Shown here in pieces: positions 10,801 through 22,995 of a stretch of DNA of 64,000 nt (its first letter is position 1; each line of letters begins with the position of its first letter). The DNA is from Perca fluviatilis. Taxonomy: Eukaryota; Chordata; Actinopteri; Perciformes; Percidae. The stretch lies in NCBI RefSeq assembly GCF_010015445.1, contig NC_053127.1:23414745-23478744 (forward strand), read 5' to 3'. The position numbers were made by a program, and so were the translations under genes. Below the pieces are notes generated by a model. That model saw only the letters and a list, made by a program, of their open reading frames with translations, did not search any database and was not told where the DNA came from.

Positions 10801-13290
10801 GCTGTCAAAGGTCATGTTTGTCTCTAATGTATAACTCATTTGTGTGTTTATTCTGACCAGAAAATCACTCAGGTTGTCAACTGTAACATGCTGTCAGTCC
10901 CTCAGGTAAGATATCTATGTGAGGATTTACTGGCTGTGTTTTTATAAGTCACCTTTTCCACTGTATCTAAAAACAGTTGGGGTTTTTGTTCATGGCTATA
11001 TTTGTTCATGATTTTATATTTTCTTCACTTAGATGACCAGACTGGTTCTTCCAGGCATGGTTGAAAGGTATTGTCACAAACATCCAGAAGTTAACGGTTG
11101 ATATAAAGTAATGAGACTGTAGGATGAATTTTAGAGTTGTTCCAACACCAATACCAGTATCAGAAATGCCTCAGATACTGCCTAAAATGCTGGTATCAGT
11201 ATCGGCGAGTGTGCGAGTCTATGAACCGATCCGATACCACATAAAACATGTATTTTAAAGAAGTTCATTGATGTTCTTTTTCAGTTATGACAGACTCTAA
11301 ATCTAGATAATAAAAGAAAGTTATCTGGCATTCATTCTCTGTATATGTACATATATTAACGCTGGTATCGGATCTGTACTTAGTATCAGCCGATACACAA
11401 GTAGGTACAGGTATGTATCAGAATTTGTTTCAGGAAGAATATAATGAGTAACACTATACTTGAAGTTTTCTACATTAAGAGTGACATAACACTGTCATGA
11501 ACACATGACACTCACATGACACTGTCATGACACATGAACCCTAACCCTAACCCTAACTTGTCATGACTAAACCGAATGACACTAAAAAAGAGTTACGTCA
11601 TAAACGTTTATGACTTGTTTATAATGTTTTATGACACGTTCATGACAGTGTCATGTCACTCTTATGTAGAAAACTTCAAGTAAAGTGTAACCAAATAATG
11701 TTATTGGAACATCTCCAATGAATGTTTGTCTTCCATCTCCTTCCCAGAGGGACAGGGCTGATCATCAATATCTCCTCTGAAGCCGGCGTCCGTCCACAGC
11801 CTTTGTTGTCTCTTTATTCCGCCACTAAGGTACTTTCTCTGTTATTTATGTGCACATATTCATTCAAACACACCCTCATCAGATCACACCATTACACATT
11901 CACTGATTAGCACACAATTTCATGGCACTTTGTTTTGTGACTTTGACTTTCTTCTTTCTTTCAGATTTTTGTAACATATTTCTCTCAGTGTCTGCATGCT
12001 GAGTACAAGTCAAAGGGAATAATTGTTCAGGTAAAGTATAGGATATGTGTACACAAGCTGGAGGAAATTTAATAATATACAAAAATCATCATCTTACAAA
12101 GTGAACCAACATATGATTTCAACCCGTTACCAAAACAAAACAACTTGTCAAAAGATTTCTCTAGAAATAAATGTCGGTCATAAATGAATGAGTAGATAAT
12201 AATGCACTCAACTCAACTAGAATTGGGAAACCGTGTAACATAAGACATAGTTATGTGAGGGGTAGAAAGCAAGAATAGAACATAACCCTTATAAGCCTCT
12301 AACAGAGACGTAAGGTAAAGTCGGAAATTCACAGAAAGCAAATTCCCTAACAAGAATAGAGAAAGGTTGTAACTCCAGATACTTCAAAACAATGACACTT
12401 GATTGAAAATTATTGGAAACAATTAGGGGGGGGGGGGACGCTTTGTGTTTGGTAATCCTCTCAGAAAGATGTCTGAGATCCTGAAAGCCTGTTTTTGACC
12501 AGATACCATTCCATCTGAATAACACACACAGAAAACAAAAGAATTATGTTCTCCTTAAATTTGGCTGTCAAAGTAAGTGACTGTACATTTGAAGTTTCTG
12601 TGTGTATGCAGTCAATAATTAATTAGAACAGTTTGTTCTGCTGCTCTCATTGACTCAGGTTATGAGATAAGATAAACTTTATTGATCTTACACAGAGGAA
12701 ATCACTTCCTTTTCCTTTATATGTTCCTCTTTTTTTAATTTACTGCATGGTTGCATCAAACACACCCTACTTTAGATATATCTGCACTGGACTCAGTGTT
12801 TGTCAGTCTCAGTGCTAAAACTGAAAATCACTTTTAAAAGTCAGCAATATGTGTATGATATAAAGGGAAGTTTAACTAGTCCAACCAGTCATTTTCTCCC
12901 CCCCAGTGTGTGGCCCCCTTCATGGTGTCCACCAACATGACGAAAAACGTGAGTGGCAACCGCTTTGCGAAGAGTGCTTCCAGGTTCGCGAGTGAGGCCT
13001 TGAACACTGTGGGTCACTCCAGCTACACCAGCGGCTGTCTGTCTCACGCTCTCCAGGTCAGAGAGATGAGAGACTGTGATCACTTACAAACTGTCAGCTG
13101 CTATGATATATTAATGTCTCATCTTCTCTTTCCTATCATCCTACAGGGCATGGCTCTTGCAATACTCCTGCCGGACTGGTTTCGTATGTCACCATTCCTC
13201 ATAAGAAAGCTACGAAATGTCGCAGAAGACAGCAAATATTATATAAGAGTGTGCAAGGAAAAGGAGAAGCTTGGGGAAAAGGAAGAGTAG
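7856..13290 (+). CDS. hsd20b2: Microsomal short-chain dehydrogenase, HSD17B3/12/HSD20B2 group; probably 20-beta-hydroxysteroid dehydrogenase 2
   Basis: Complete spliced gene, 11 coding exons: 7856-8006, 9646-9692, 9851-9926, 10049-10159, 10664-10731, 10861-10905, 11033-11067, 11748-11829, 11965-12030, 12907-13056, 13147-13290. They total 975 nt, 324 residues plus TAG, with phase kept throughout. What is seen: a hydrophobic N-terminal segment (about residues 5-24, a likely ER anchor), the Rossmann cofactor motif TGATSGIG at 53-60, NNVG at 130-133, and the SDR catalytic serine S188 with YSATK at 201-205. The product should be an NADPH-dependent ketosteroid (or 3-ketoacyl-CoA) reductase in the ER membrane. 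VSTNMT and the S-G-C-L-S-H region resemble HSD17B3, while the GQWAVVTGATSGIGKAY context and 324-residue length fit teleost hsd20b2. The family is certain, but the choice of paralogue is my inference; hsd17b3 is the main alternative. The start is the first ATG of exon 1, upstream of the anchor. The gene is convergent with slc12a9. Confidence 0.88.
8719..8767. repeat. Short foldback (22-bp arms, 5-nt loop)
   Basis: GCAATATTTGGATTTT at 8725-8740 is followed by the loop CTTGC and then its exact complement at 8746-8761. The arms extend by TGCATG/GATGCA with one mismatch. It lies in intron 1 of the dehydrogenase gene. Confidence 0.85.
10260..10475. repeat. Partial copy of the palindromic repeat family seen at 59415-59675
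   Basis: The segment with CAGTCTTTGTGCTAAGCTAA, CTTCATATTTATCATACATG and GAGAGTGGTATCAATCTTCT resembles one half of the element at 59415-59675, including the CTTCATATTTATCA and GTAGTATCAT motifs. It lies in an intron of the dehydrogenase gene. The copy is truncated, and its TTAA ends were not found. Confidence 0.5.
11135..11420. repeat. Interspersed repeat with GGTATCGG/CCGATAC motifs
   Basis: The text ACCAATACCAGTATCAGAAA ... CTGGTATCGGATCTGTACTT ... AGTATCAGCCGATACA has the self-complementary GTATCGG/CCGATAC character of a repeat that I recall as frequent in fish genomes. It is intronic, immediately upstream of the MITE at 11447. Boundaries are approximate. Confidence 0.4.
11447..11694. 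mobile_element. Inverted-repeat MITE with internal telomere-like tract
   Basis: Terminal inverted repeats of about 55 bp are present: left ACTTGAAGTTTTCTACATTA, and right, read on minus, ACTTGAAGTTTTCTACATAA. Both continue into GAGTGACAT and ACACTGTCATGA. ATAATG occurs immediately outside both ends (11441-11446 and 11695-11700). The centre carries three CCCTAA units (11537-11557). It lies in the dehydrogenase intron before exon 8. Confidence 0.75.
12662..12715. repeat. Short LINE/SINE-tail-like sequence
   Basis: AAGATAAACTTTATTGATCT followed by a CACAGAGGAAAT tract resembles the TTTATTGATCCCACA...GGGGAAATT tail that recurs in teleost retroposons. This is a short fragment, identified from memory only. 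Confidence 0.35.
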
Positions 13291-13479
13291 TCTTGCCTGC
13301 ATCTGCATGCTGAAGTTCTTACTGGCATGAATGTTTACTTTACACGTGACTATGGGCTTTATAATAGATTATCTTCACTGTAGGTCCACTTCTCAGATAC
13401 CTCAAATGTGTGTATTGAGGTTACTATAAATGAGCTACACTATACACTATATATGTAATTATGATATATTTTGTACATT

Positions 13480-14937
13480 TATTTATTCTCAATTATTGCA
13501 TGACATTTTTATTTTATCTATGGAGCAAATTTGCAGGGTAGCATAACAGAGTTTCTATTAATATTTACACTATTACACTTCAGATATACAGACACAATCT
13601 GTATTGCTTTGCATTTAAGAAATCTTTTAAATACATGTTTTTTTGTTAAGATCTTACAATATTACAGTTACAAAGATACAGATACACAGTACATTTGGCA
13701 TATATTTAAACATATGACAATATGTACAAGTAACAACTATTAGTATACAAGAGTCAGCCCTTTCAGGCTTTCTCACTGACCGAGAACCACAACTCAAAAT
13801 AGAACATGCCAAAAGGTTGTGCAACTTTTCATCAATTTCCTATTTATGTTTTGGTGAGTGTTGCACAGTATAAAACAAAATGTGAGAAGAATGCAGTAAC
13901 TTTATTCTAACTTTCTTTTATTCTGTATTTTGTAAATAGGGTAAATTAATTGCTGTGTAACAACTTACTTTGGTGTCAACCTGGCCTTGGTCTGAATCAT
14001 TGCTGTTCCTGGTCCTGACTGAGAATGGATTAAAGTGACCATCACTAACACTTTTTGGTGTTATTTTGAAAACAAAAATCGCAATATATTTTTTTAGGTT
14101 AGCACAATAGCAACAAATACAGTTCATCATTCTGAGGTAAAACATATGTAACGGATCCCTTTGTGAAGACTAGAGAAGCACATGTAACAGACACAAGTCA
14201 TGTTTGCAGAAAAGCATGGGAATCAAAAATCTGTTTAGAAAGAAAAAGTATTTGGATGACTTGGTCCAGCAACCAGCAGAAATGTGAGAATGTAGTAAAA
14301 ACAAGCAACAAAAATACAGAAGTTATTATGTATTAACACAATACTATTAAGAAACTGAACCAGGAAAATAAGTTTTTACTGTGGTCAATTGTTGTGGCAA
14401 AAGAAATTCATAATTCCATCCCTGAAATTATATATATATATATATATATAGACATTTTATATTCAATGTCTGAGACAACCCGTATTGCTCCAAACAAAAT
14501 GTGTTTTTGTTTTGAGAAGTCTTTGACAAATTTCTAATTTCTGTCTCATGTGAAAAGACAGGCCTAAAGCTAATGCAAACAGGAGGTTATGTCGACAGAA
14601 ATCACGGCCACAAAAGTTAGTATTCCCCCATTTCTTGGCTCAATCAGCAAGCCAGTTCAAGTACATATAAATAGGAAATATCCTATTTGAATGCAAAAAC
14701 CTCAAGGGACCAATTTTGAAAATGCACTCGACTGTGGTCCTTTTGTAAGCTTTAGTAAAACAACAACTAAAGCTGCATTAGGTGAACGTATAGTAACTGC
14801 TACTACATACTGTACCTTAGCATCCACTTTTCTTTACATTATGTGTTCATTTTACATGTAACAAGAGTTTATACTTACACAGATAAGACTTTGCTGCAAC
14901 TTTAATATTAATGAACAAAACCCATGACTGCACATGC
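13480..14937 (-). other. slc12a9 3' UTR zone, convergent with the 3' end of the dehydrogenase gene
   Basis: The stretch between the stop codons of the two convergent genes (13290 and 14938) has no coding exon that I can support. Minus-strand AATAAA signals (TTTATT on plus) occur near 13479-13490, 13900 and 13917, and would give slc12a9 a 3' UTR of roughly 1.0-1.45 kb. The sequence is AT-rich and includes a (TA)n run at about 14430-14450. No clear plus-strand AATAAA was found for the dehydrogenase, so the two UTRs may overlap. Exact ends are not determined. Confidence 0.35.
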
Positions 14938-17900
14938 TCACAGATCAGTGTATGTGACTGAGGTGACACCGTGAATCAGAAGCGTTGGCCCCAAACTATT
15001 GGTCACTGCTTCCACCTGAGCCAAGTACTGCTGTGACTGGCTGCGGTGACCAGTGGGTCGAGGTAAATACAGGAAGCGAACAGTGGCTTGCGAGCTGTGC
15101 TCCATCAACATACTGTTCACCGCGGACAGGAAGTCCTCAGACAGAGCTTGTGTTGGCTCTGCAGGGAGCTCCCCATCTGGCTGAACGTGGTGCTGCACCA
15201 CAGAGTCCCACGGAACGATCTTTATCGACGCCCTGATCCTCAGCTTCCTCAGCAACTCTCGGAACGTCTCTTCGTTAACCACCCAGCCCTGGTCGTTAGA
15301 CTCAGTCTCCACATTCAGGAAGATTCTCATTCTTGCATGCCGCCATTTGCTGGACATGTTGAGGACGCAGGCCATCTGCAGCAGGAAGAGGCTGCACACA
15401 TCCTCATAATCACGGCTGCCTGGCTGGAGCAGGTTAAGAGGCCACACATCTATTGTCCGTTCTGGCCCGTCCACCTTGCTATCTTTACCCTCTCCCTCTA
15501 ACTGGAAGAAATAGCGGGCGAGGCACACGTTCTTGTTCATTTTAATGGCGTCAGAAATTATCCCTACGTACTCCTCTGGTGATAGCCAGCGTGGGCTCTC
15601 CACATGTCGGACTGGGGGAAAATGGGCCTGTAATGAAGGCAAATCAACCCCAAAATTATATTCGCCCTCACTCCCCCGACCAATGGAAGAGTCACAGAAC
15701 GCAGAATCTTGTAGGAAGAAGTCCTCAGGAGTACAGCTGTCATAGAAACCCAAAATCAATGTGTTGGGCTTCATGCCACCTTGTAAAGGGAAACAGAAGT
15801 GTGGATAAAGCAACATCATAATGTGTAATGAATGTGCCCATGACAGGGATAAGAGATATCAGAGCTTACCTAGGCCTGTGATGCGCAGCAGATGCTGTGT
15901 TCCCTGCCTGACAGAGAGAGACAGCGTCAGGTCTACAAAGGCCTTCACCCCGAGTTTATCAACTAGGCTCAACCAGAAGTTGTACTGCTGCTGGACCGGG
16001 TCTGATGGCAGGGAGTCTAAAACACAGGAAAGGCTCAAATAAATTTACTGCGTGGATTTGAAGAATACAAACGGTAACACAAAACATTTCTTTATTTCAT
16101 AGATGCAATACTACTGAATACATTTCATCAAAATTGCAGAACAGTGATAGAAGTACTCAGGCCCTTTACTTAAGTAAAAAGTACCACAATGTAAAAATTC
16201 TCTGTTACAGGTAAGAGTCCTGCATTTGAAATCCCACTTATGTAAAAGTAAAAGTACTAGTGATGCGTCAATGCATAATTACTTTTTTAGCTGGTTTAGG
16301 TGGACTTTAAATACAGTTAGTCCAGTGGTTCCATTGGCTGACTATTCTTAACTCATTTTCTAACTAATATTGGATAAATTGACCTCTTTGTAAGAGGACC
16401 CCAAGTCAAAAAGGTACAGTTTAATCTAAAAATGAAGTACTAACTACAGCTGTTAAACAAATGTAGTAAAGTAAAAGTACAATATTTCCCCACTGAAATG
16501 TAATAGAGTATAATGTAGCATAAATGGAAATATTCAAGTGAATTAAAAGCATTCAAATTTGAACTGCAGTACTTGAGCAAATGTACTTAGTTACTTTCCA
16601 ACACTGCACATGCATTGAATAGAAGTTGCAATGTATCCTAATGGTCACCAGGGGGCAGAAAGGCAAACTGGGAGTAAGTGAATGAATGAAAGAATATGTT
16701 AGCACCTTTCTTTCTTAATTCTTGGGGTGCATCACAAATATATAATCTCACGGTTGGAAAGGTTTGTGCATATTTATCAAAATAAAGAAAGAGCTAGACG
16801 TTTGGCTGAATTTAAAGGATGGCTGGTTTTGAAACTCTATGGTCTAATGCAACAATGATACAGAGGAAACTTATTATCTTATTAATAATGCAAGAGAAGC
16901 AGCAGATGGAAAGCGAAAGCCCATGAGGTAGTCTTCCGTGATGGTGCCTGTGGACTTCAGGTGATCCAATCAGATCTGTGACACAACGTCAGTGATATGC
17001 AAACTACTTTAATATTTCGTGCTTATCCTACTCATGAGATCTCATAATGAATGATAAAAAAATGATCACATGATATCATGTTGAATACATCAGTGAAAGG
17101 CTTCCAGACACATGAAAAGGCCAAAAGGTGAGTTTGACTTGGCTACACTGATTCAAAGATAAGAATAATTTCATACAGTTGGCTGCAGATGGCCATCACA
17201 GACCATAAACAGAGAATTACCCAGATCTCCCAGCTGCACGTGGCCCAACACATACAGTCCTCCCTTCTTCAGCTGGTTGATGAACAGGATGAGCTGACAG
17301 GAGGAGCGAGGGTTGGCCACCATTAACAACATCTGCGGCCTCCAGAACTTCACATGGTCTTTCCTCACATCCAGCATCAACAGATACTTGCGCACCTAAA
17401 CCAAAAGGAAGACAGCACTGTTGAAATACTGAAGCGCATGTCTGTTTAAGTGTGTCTCTGCATGAGTCCAGATACCTGATGGAAAATGAGAGCCTGGCTG
17501 ATGTAGCCCCAGCTGCTGGTGGGCGATCTGTAATGGAGGAAAAGCAGCAGCAGTAACAGGAGGACGATGCTGCCTGAGGAGTACACAGGGTTAATGACGA
17601 ACATCATCACTAAACAGCTCAGGATGCCCAGCAGGCAGGTGTGCCAGGAGAAGAGCTGGAAGGTTGGTCTGTTAAACACACAGAGACAAAGAACTAAGGC
17701 CACCAGACACATGAAAAACCAAGGCAGAGAAAGGCAATAAATATTAATTTTACTGTCCCATAAAATATATGATGGTAATAAACTGAGGCTGATTGGGTTG
17801 TTAATCTATATAATGTTGAGGACTAGTGCTAAAATCTCTGCCTTTCAAATCTCACTATTGTGAGCCTTTACTACCTTAAATACTAGCTTCTCTTTTTTCA

Positions 17901-20395
17901 CTGAGCAATTTTAGATTTCAGAATGAAAGCCTAAAAAAGTATTTAAATTGTAATATATTTCCTAAATAGTAGGTGTTTTGACTTCACTGAAGGATTCAAT
18001 TACTGGCTGTTGAAAAATATGATTTGCAATGCCTACGGATTTATTATTTTTCTTTTAACAGTGATTGATCTTTTATTACCTGAAATTTGGTGCCGACGCC
18101 CACTCTAGAGCCAAACAGGCCAAGTCAACCGCAGCGTAGGCAAGCAAGTAAAAAACAGTCACCAAACTTGCTACGGCATTAAGCTGGCCTGCAAACACTA
18201 CACACTGAAACACAAACACACCACAAATCGCAGCTCAGGAAACCAGTTGTAAATCTGAAAATATGCAACTGCACACTACAGAAGCTCTACTCACCTGTGC
18301 CAGACCCCAGGTGTACAGCACTGCCACCCACGGATTCCCAGAATTTGATGTGATGGCAGCTGGAGCTAATGGCAAACCTGTGAGGGAGAACAAAAGCCTC
18401 TTTAAAAAAAAAAAAAAAAAAAAAAACGGCTGAAGAACACAGATATGATGAGCAAAAAAACCTCAAGCCTTACCAAAGAGGTGATCCAGAGCAAGAGCGT
18501 GGAGGATACGGGATGCTCCAATCATAGCACACATTGCAGCTGACAGAGCAGCGCAGAATATCCCAACGGTGACGAACGGCGACCAGATGTTTATTTTCTG
18601 GAGGAACCCATAATCCTGAATCAACAGGTTTCTAAAAAAATAAAAAAATAAAAAGAAACAAATAACTACTAATTTGATTGTTGACCTCTCTTTAGGTTTC
18701 AGACAACACTATCATGAACCATCTCAGACCTGTCACATGTGGCGCTGACCAAGATGAAGAGGAGGACATAGACTGTAAAAGTGTAAAAGACGGCTGTGAT
18801 GGTGCCTTTAGGGATGGAAACACTCGGAGTCTTCAGGTCCCCTTTAGAGACATGCAGAGTGAGAACAAACATCAGGTTGTGCATGTCTGTGTGTACAATG
18901 CAGATTTACTCAATTGTAATAAATCTCTTGTTTGACATTATTCTGCATAACGACATAGGTAAAAGTAGCAATGGCATGATGGAAAACTACTCCAGTGATT
19001 ATACATGTAAGACAACAAGCTTTAACCTGACATGTTCGCTCCGGCCATAATCCCAGTGCAGCTGGTGAACATGACGGCAAACACGGTGGCAAAAGACATG
19101 ACAGAGTTGGTGCTGTAGTCCAAAGAGTAACCAGCTGCAATGAGAAAAATAAGGAACAGCAACACCTTTAATAGATGCCCCTAAATTTAGAAGCTCCTTG
19201 TAGCTTTGCTTGTGAATGCACTTTCATATCCTCACTAACACCAACACTCACAGCCCAGGTTGTTCCTCAGAGTGGTCGCGCTGAAGCCTGTGTAGCTGGC
19301 GTTGTAGCGGACAGTTTGGTTGTCAGATCCCTTGTGGGTGATGACAAAATCACGAGGTTTGACTGCCACAGAACTGATGAAGATGGACAGCAAGGATACG
19401 GTGACCACCAGCAGGATGACGAAGGCGGTGCGGGAGTAGATGTGAGCGCCCACCAGACACACAAGCAGACACAGCAGAAGGACTACTGAGGAGTACAGCA
19501 CTGTGTACCAGTAACTCTGAGGAAGCACCCGCAGCCCCTCGGAAACAGATGACTCTATAACAGAAGAAAACAGGCAGAAAACTGAGAATGCTCAAGAATG
19601 AAATTGGGATGTGTACTGAAGTAGGTGAGGTAGTTTAGTTAGCTAAAAACTGAACATTATCAAAATCTTACCAGGATCCGAACCGAACACGTCAAGTATC
19701 GCCTCCACAAGACCAAGTACATACTCTCCACATGCAAATACTTTGGCCAGGAAGAACATCAAACCAATGCTTCCTCCAAACTCTGGGCCCAGAGAGCGAC
19801 TTATCATGTCTGGTCACATTTTGTTAAGGTTGATGTTTAAACTGAAATGAGTGAAACTGTAGGCAAGATTAAGAAACACTCAACAACTCAAGAAAAACCA
19901 TGGTTCGGTCTCTAAGGATACAGTAGGCTCCACCACCTTGTATAGCACCGTTGGTGGAAATGGCACAGATGGACAGTATTGTAAGAGATATAATGGTGTA
20001 GGCTACAATCACCATTAATAGACCCTGTAACAGGCCCGCGTGACCAACCACAAACCCTGCAAGAGGAATCAGATCAGTGTTAGTCACTACTGTACAGCAC
20101 AGTGACTCAGTTATAATGTAAGCGATTCATCCAATCATCCACTGGCTACAACCAAATACAGCTTTTAGTTTTCCCAATCTCCTTACACAAAGCATCACTC
20201 ACCGGTTCTCAGGAACAGCACGATGCTGAACATGGAGAGGATGGTCGGCACCATCACCCCGAAAAAAGTGTTTAGTTTTCGAGAGTCTTTACTTGGTGTC
20301 TCGGAGGCGGATTCAGGGGTGGTGGACGACTCCGCGCCGCACACAGGCAGACAACATACCCCTGAGGGGATCAAAGGGGTGCGTTCGTTTGACAT
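14938..20395 (-). CDS. slc12a9: Solute carrier family 12 member 9 (cation-chloride cotransporter 6)
   Basis: Complete coding gene on the minus strand. Exons in transcript order: 20395-20203 (ATG at 20395), 20056-19922, 19809-19672, 19554-19252, 19134-19027, 18841-18730, 18631-18474, 18377-18295, 18204-18080, 17668-17476, 17395-17221, 16016-15870, 15779-14938 (TGA). They total 2712 nt, giving 903 residues; mammalian SLC12A9 is about 914. A short cytosolic N-terminus leads into the first membrane segment, followed by [23 protein letters not shown] and a large loop with N-x-S/T glycosylation sites (NQT, NAS, around residues 230-240). Further membrane segments follow, then the soluble C-terminal half with [17 protein letters not shown] and [12 protein letters not shown]. 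It ends in [17 protein letters not shown], nearly the mammalian terminus. It is a divergent cation-chloride cotransporter family member, implicated in mammals in lysosomal ammonium/chloride handling. An in-frame upstream ATG lies in intron sequence before the acceptor at 20432, so the ATG at 20395 was chosen. Confidence 0.97.
16142..16606. repeat. Intronic interspersed repeat, hAT-like ends
   Basis: The block begins CAGTGATAGAAGTACTCAGG and ends TACTTAGTTACTTTCCAACA followed by CTG. It has the self-similar TTTACTTAAGTAAAA and AGTAAAAGTACAATATTTCC text that I recall as a common teleost repeat. No convincing 8-bp target duplication was found. It lies in the slc12a9 intron between the exons at 17221 and 16016. 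Confidence 0.5.
16645..16660 (+). promoter_or_regulatory. Candidate CTCF-type site
   Basis: TCACCAGGGGGCAGA closely fits the vertebrate CTCF core CCASYAGRKGGC. It lies in an slc12a9 intron next to the repeat at 16142-16606. A second similar match, GCCACCAGAGGGTGCTGC, is at 35473-35490, just past the gnb2 3' end. This is a motif match only. Confidence 0.3.
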
Positions 20396-21779
20396 GGTTG
20401 GTGAGAAGAGCCTGGGATCAGTCTGCTGACCCTGTGAAAAAAAAATTAACAAGAAAGAAATATGACTACAGAATTGAATCTACTGCTGTAAGGCAAAACT
20501 TCTAACATGCGTGTTAGCCACTACTCCGTAAAACAATGTTAATTGCCTGGTTATATAGCAGTCGGTATGCTTAGTGGAGAGGAAAAGGGTTGGATTTGGA
20601 GATAACGGTCACAGTCACTTTAGGTCTGTCAGCTTTGTCATCATTAAGCTGCACAGGCAAATACAGCTCTTATTTTATCTCCCACAAACAAAGAGTTCTC
20701 CTTTTCCCACCAGATAGGTTGTGAAAAAAGCCTACAAGGTAAAGGATGTGACATGCCCTGCACACAGTCTACTTTTATTTAAGTTTTTGTGTCCTGTGTA
20801 TGTTCTTGTTCTTGTTGGGACAAAGTGAGACCATTTATTAGTCACACGGAATATCATGTGATTGTTATCTCATAATGTATATAGTTTGTGTATACTCAAT
20901 GTATTGTTCTCGGTTTCAAAAGAAAAATTGCAACAAGCCCGCAAACACACACAGGCGTTTGTTTTCTCACACCCATAAACAACACACAGTGATGTTTTTA
21001 CCCTTTCAGGCACTTACAATCAATGAAGATCATCATGTGCCCACAGTAGAAAATCTCATGCTCTACCTCGTGAATGCTTCCATCATCACATAAACAAATA
21101 GTTTACTTTAAAAAAATGTGTGAGGCTTTTGAGCAGCTGAGAATACATTGGGATTTTGACAAACCTTCAGATTCAGTTATCAACAAACGTATGCAATTGA
21201 AGTCAAACAAGTCTGTCAGCACTCAGGTGCCACATAGTCCTGTGACACTACAATGCAGTCCTTGTTCTGTTACTTTATCCACAGTCAGTCACTTGCCTTA
21301 TTTACATTCATTTACTACACAATACAGCAAAAATCAAGTACGGAAATGCCACCAAAGAGAGCCTGCGATTAAAGTTTGCAACTCACTCTTATTAATAAAA
21401 GCTGTTCCTCACACCTCAGGTTGGTATTTGCAGTCAGCTGATTCGCAGCTGCTTGTCTGTTTTTACATCAAACCGAAAAGCCGACATCTCAGCTGAGCAG
21501 CCCAGGCAAGCCCCTCTGTGCAGGTGACCTTGGTTGTTCTCTTTTTCTCAGATGCAAGCGTTCAACTTTCTCCATTCTTTCTCAAGGAAGCGGTTACATC
21601 ACTAAAGCTGTTACAAGAGTCTTCTTTACGATATACTCCCGTCTGTGAGTTATTAACTCTGCTACACGTATCACATGATGGGAAACACGAAATTAGGACA
21701 GAAGGGACATAATCTTCTAATTATTACAGGGATTACACCCAGTTACTGATTCTTTTCTACCTAGGATTTTCATATTATT

Positions 21780-22092
21780 TTGACAGTAAAGCTGAAAATA
21801 TTAGTCCGTTAATCAGTTAGTGGTTAGACAGAAAATTAATCAGCATCTATTTTGATAATCGACTAATCATACGACATCATCATTTGTATCATAAGTATCA
21901 TTTTTCATACAAATATGCCCCAAACTGCTTCCAGCTGCTCAGATGTGAGAATTTGCTGCTTTTATTCATCTTATCTGATGTTGTTCGAGTTTTAGACTGT
22001 TGGTCGGACAAGCATTTTAAAAACTCAATAAATTAAATGATGATTAATCCAAAGAATAATCAATCTTGTAAATAATTACTGGTGCAGCCCAA
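21780..22092. repeat. Teleost interspersed repeat in slc12a9 leader intron
   Basis: TTAATCAGTTAGTGGTTAGA, CTGCTTCCAGCTGCTCAGAT and TTTTAGACTGTTGGTCGGAC are characteristic phrases of a very abundant fish repeat that I recall, ending in TTACTGGTGCAGCCC. The boundaries are approximate and the class is unknown. Confidence 0.5.
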
Positions 22093-22860
22093 TTTGACAG
22101 AATAATGTGTTTTCAGGGAGCTACTGTAGGCATTTGTATCAAACACTGGCTGACCAAACATCTTTTTTAACACCTAACGTTAGTGGATTAGCCGTTTGTA
22201 TTCCAGTTGCACAACATACAAGTTTTGAGTAATACATCTGATTAAAACCCCATCATGGGGAAGATGACTTGCCAGCTATGTAAACAGGGAAGTTGTATTT
22301 TCAACGAGAACCATACACTGGTGCATATCAATACTTAGTTAGTTCCTTTATTGTCGTTGATGCTGGAAGTGACATTTAGCCTCACGGTCATGACCTGCAG
22401 GATGCTGTTGGTGACGCACTGAGCTGATACCTCTAATGTTTATGCAGACCGCCTAGACCTATTTAGAAAGGCCCTGTCAGGGTCCACGGACCCTACTTCA
22501 GAAACAAGTCAGTTACCAAAATAAATCACCGTTTCCGTCACATATTCTACTTACGTAGCATATGAGGGTGGAGCAAATGCGGCATTAAAACTTTACGTCT
22601 TTTCGGGGGCAAAACGGGTAAACAAATGCTAAATAATACGCCACATTTGCAGGTGCATCTTGGGTAAATGTTTGTTTACGTTTTGAGACTCTTGGCCAGG
22701 AAGTGGAAGTGGCCGCGGCAGTGATAAAACAACGTACCCGGCATAAAGTGTTCCTGCAGCGTGTCATTCAAACAGCAACATCCAGGATACTATCGGCCAG
22801 ACGCACCCTTGTGCTGTTTCGTAAGTTATCCCCTGAAATACTGAGGACAGTCAAACTTAC

Positions 22861-22995
22861 CTCGCTGAACCTTCCGGAGACAGTTTCACGCACTTCCTGC
22901 TTCTTTTGTGGCCCACTGAGTCTGTTTCTCTCTCTCTCTCTGCTTGTCTCAGCGGTTTGTTTCTGGTGGAAGATGTAGCCTACCGGGTCAGATGC
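22861..22995 (-). other. Probable 5' non-coding exon of slc12a9 (upstream boundary approximate)
   Basis: On the minus strand a consensus donor CAGCGAG|GTAAGT has its last exon base at 22861. It lies 2.4 kb upstream of the acceptor at 20432 that opens the first coding exon. That coding exon carries 36 nt of leader (20431-20396) before the ATG, so at least one upstream leader exon is required. The sequence around 22.7-23.0 kb is locally richer in CG dinucleotides than its surroundings. The 5' limit is a guess; only the donor is seen directly. Confidence 0.45.

Noticed and set aside
11537..11557. Chromosome-end or ancestral fusion site
   Set aside because: Only three CCCTAA units occur, and they lie inside a transposon-like inverted repeat within a gene intron.
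15088..15501. Plus-strand 137-codon frame
   Set aside because: It is exactly antisense to the last coding exon of slc12a9, so it is a shadow frame.
18397..18426. Poly-A tail of a processed retrocopy
   Set aside because: The A run lies inside an slc12a9 intron near an acceptor, with no retrocopied sequence upstream and no target duplication.
22703..22978. Plus-strand 91-codon frame near the slc12a9 first exon
   Set aside because: It is antisense to the probable non-coding first exon, has no recognised domain, and is an expected chance frame in GC-richer DNA.
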